A DNA stretch of 16,828 nt. It comes from an uncultured Frankiales bacterium. Lineage in GTDB: Bacteria > Actinomycetota > Actinomycetes > Mycobacteriales > SCTD01. The first letter of the stretch is position 1, and the number at the start of each line of letters is the position of its first letter. Of this stretch, positions 16,794 through 16,828 are shown piece by piece. The notes below the pieces were generated by a model that saw only the letters and a list, made by a program, of their open reading frames with translations, did not search any database and was not told where the DNA came from. The DNA lies in contig CAMLIA010000085.1 of the NCBI GenBank assembly GCA_946479905.1, positions 1 to 16,828 on the forward strand, given 5' to 3'. The translations under genes were made by a program, and so were the position numbers.

Positions 16794-16828
16794 GTGACCA
16801 CCGACTCGCTCTGCTTCCGCGGCACGGT
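16794..16828 (+). CDS. N-terminal fragment of a divergent gene, product unknown
   Basis: Eleven codons, from GTG reading MTTDSLCFRGT, continue off the right edge. Position opposite dgdA and behind a shared palindrome would suit a regulator or transporter of the operon, but eleven residues are not enough to name it. Confidence 0.4.
   Translation, partial: MTTDSLCFRGT

Overview
This is a high-GC (roughly 70%) chromosomal segment of an actinobacterium. Evidence: strong G/C at third codon positions, GTG/TTG starts, apparent leaderless promoters, a DUF6412-YidC gene pair, and homologues typical of Actinomycetota. A Nocardioides-like host is possible, but I cannot fix the genus. I see no insertion sequences, CRISPR arrays, tRNAs, rRNAs or phage genes.

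Layout. (1) Positions 1-3450, minus strand: a tightly coupled set read right to left. It encodes a hotdog-fold protein resembling 3-aminobutyryl-CoA ammonia-lyase, an AMP-forming acyl-CoA ligase, a MeaB-type GTPase, and the first 231 residues of a B12-dependent acyl-CoA mutase large subunit that runs off the left edge. (2) A 274-bp divergent intergenic region. (3) Positions 3725-8661, plus strand: two paralogous S9-family serine peptidases, a small DUF6412-like membrane protein and a YidC/Oxa1-type insertase. (4) Positions 8665-16720, minus strand: eight genes with almost no spacing. Read from the right these are 2,2-dialkylglycine decarboxylase (dgdA), a (2Fe-2S) ferredoxin, an MmsA-type CoA-acylating aldehyde dehydrogenase, a class III aminotransferase, a two-gene NatAB-like ABC exporter, an M19 dipeptidase and a PduO-type cobalamin adenosyltransferase. 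(5) The first 35 bases of a divergent gene on the plus strand at the right edge.

Working model. dgdA is recognised with high confidence, and its characteristic substrate is 2-aminoisobutyrate (AIB). The left operon holds the parts for a different, CoA-dependent route for the same carbon skeleton. The ligase would make AIB-CoA. A 2-hydroxyisobutyryl-CoA-mutase-like enzyme would rearrange it to 3-aminobutyryl-CoA. The Kal-like lyase would release ammonia to give crotonyl-CoA. MeaB would protect the mutase, and the adenosyltransferase of the right operon would supply adenosylcobalamin. The mutase carries the Asp typical of 2-hydroxyisobutyryl-CoA mutase, but Val where that enzyme has Ile. The S9 peptidases and the M19 dipeptidase could release the amino acid from peptides. 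The individual families are well supported; the combined pathway is inference and I do not know of a description of it.
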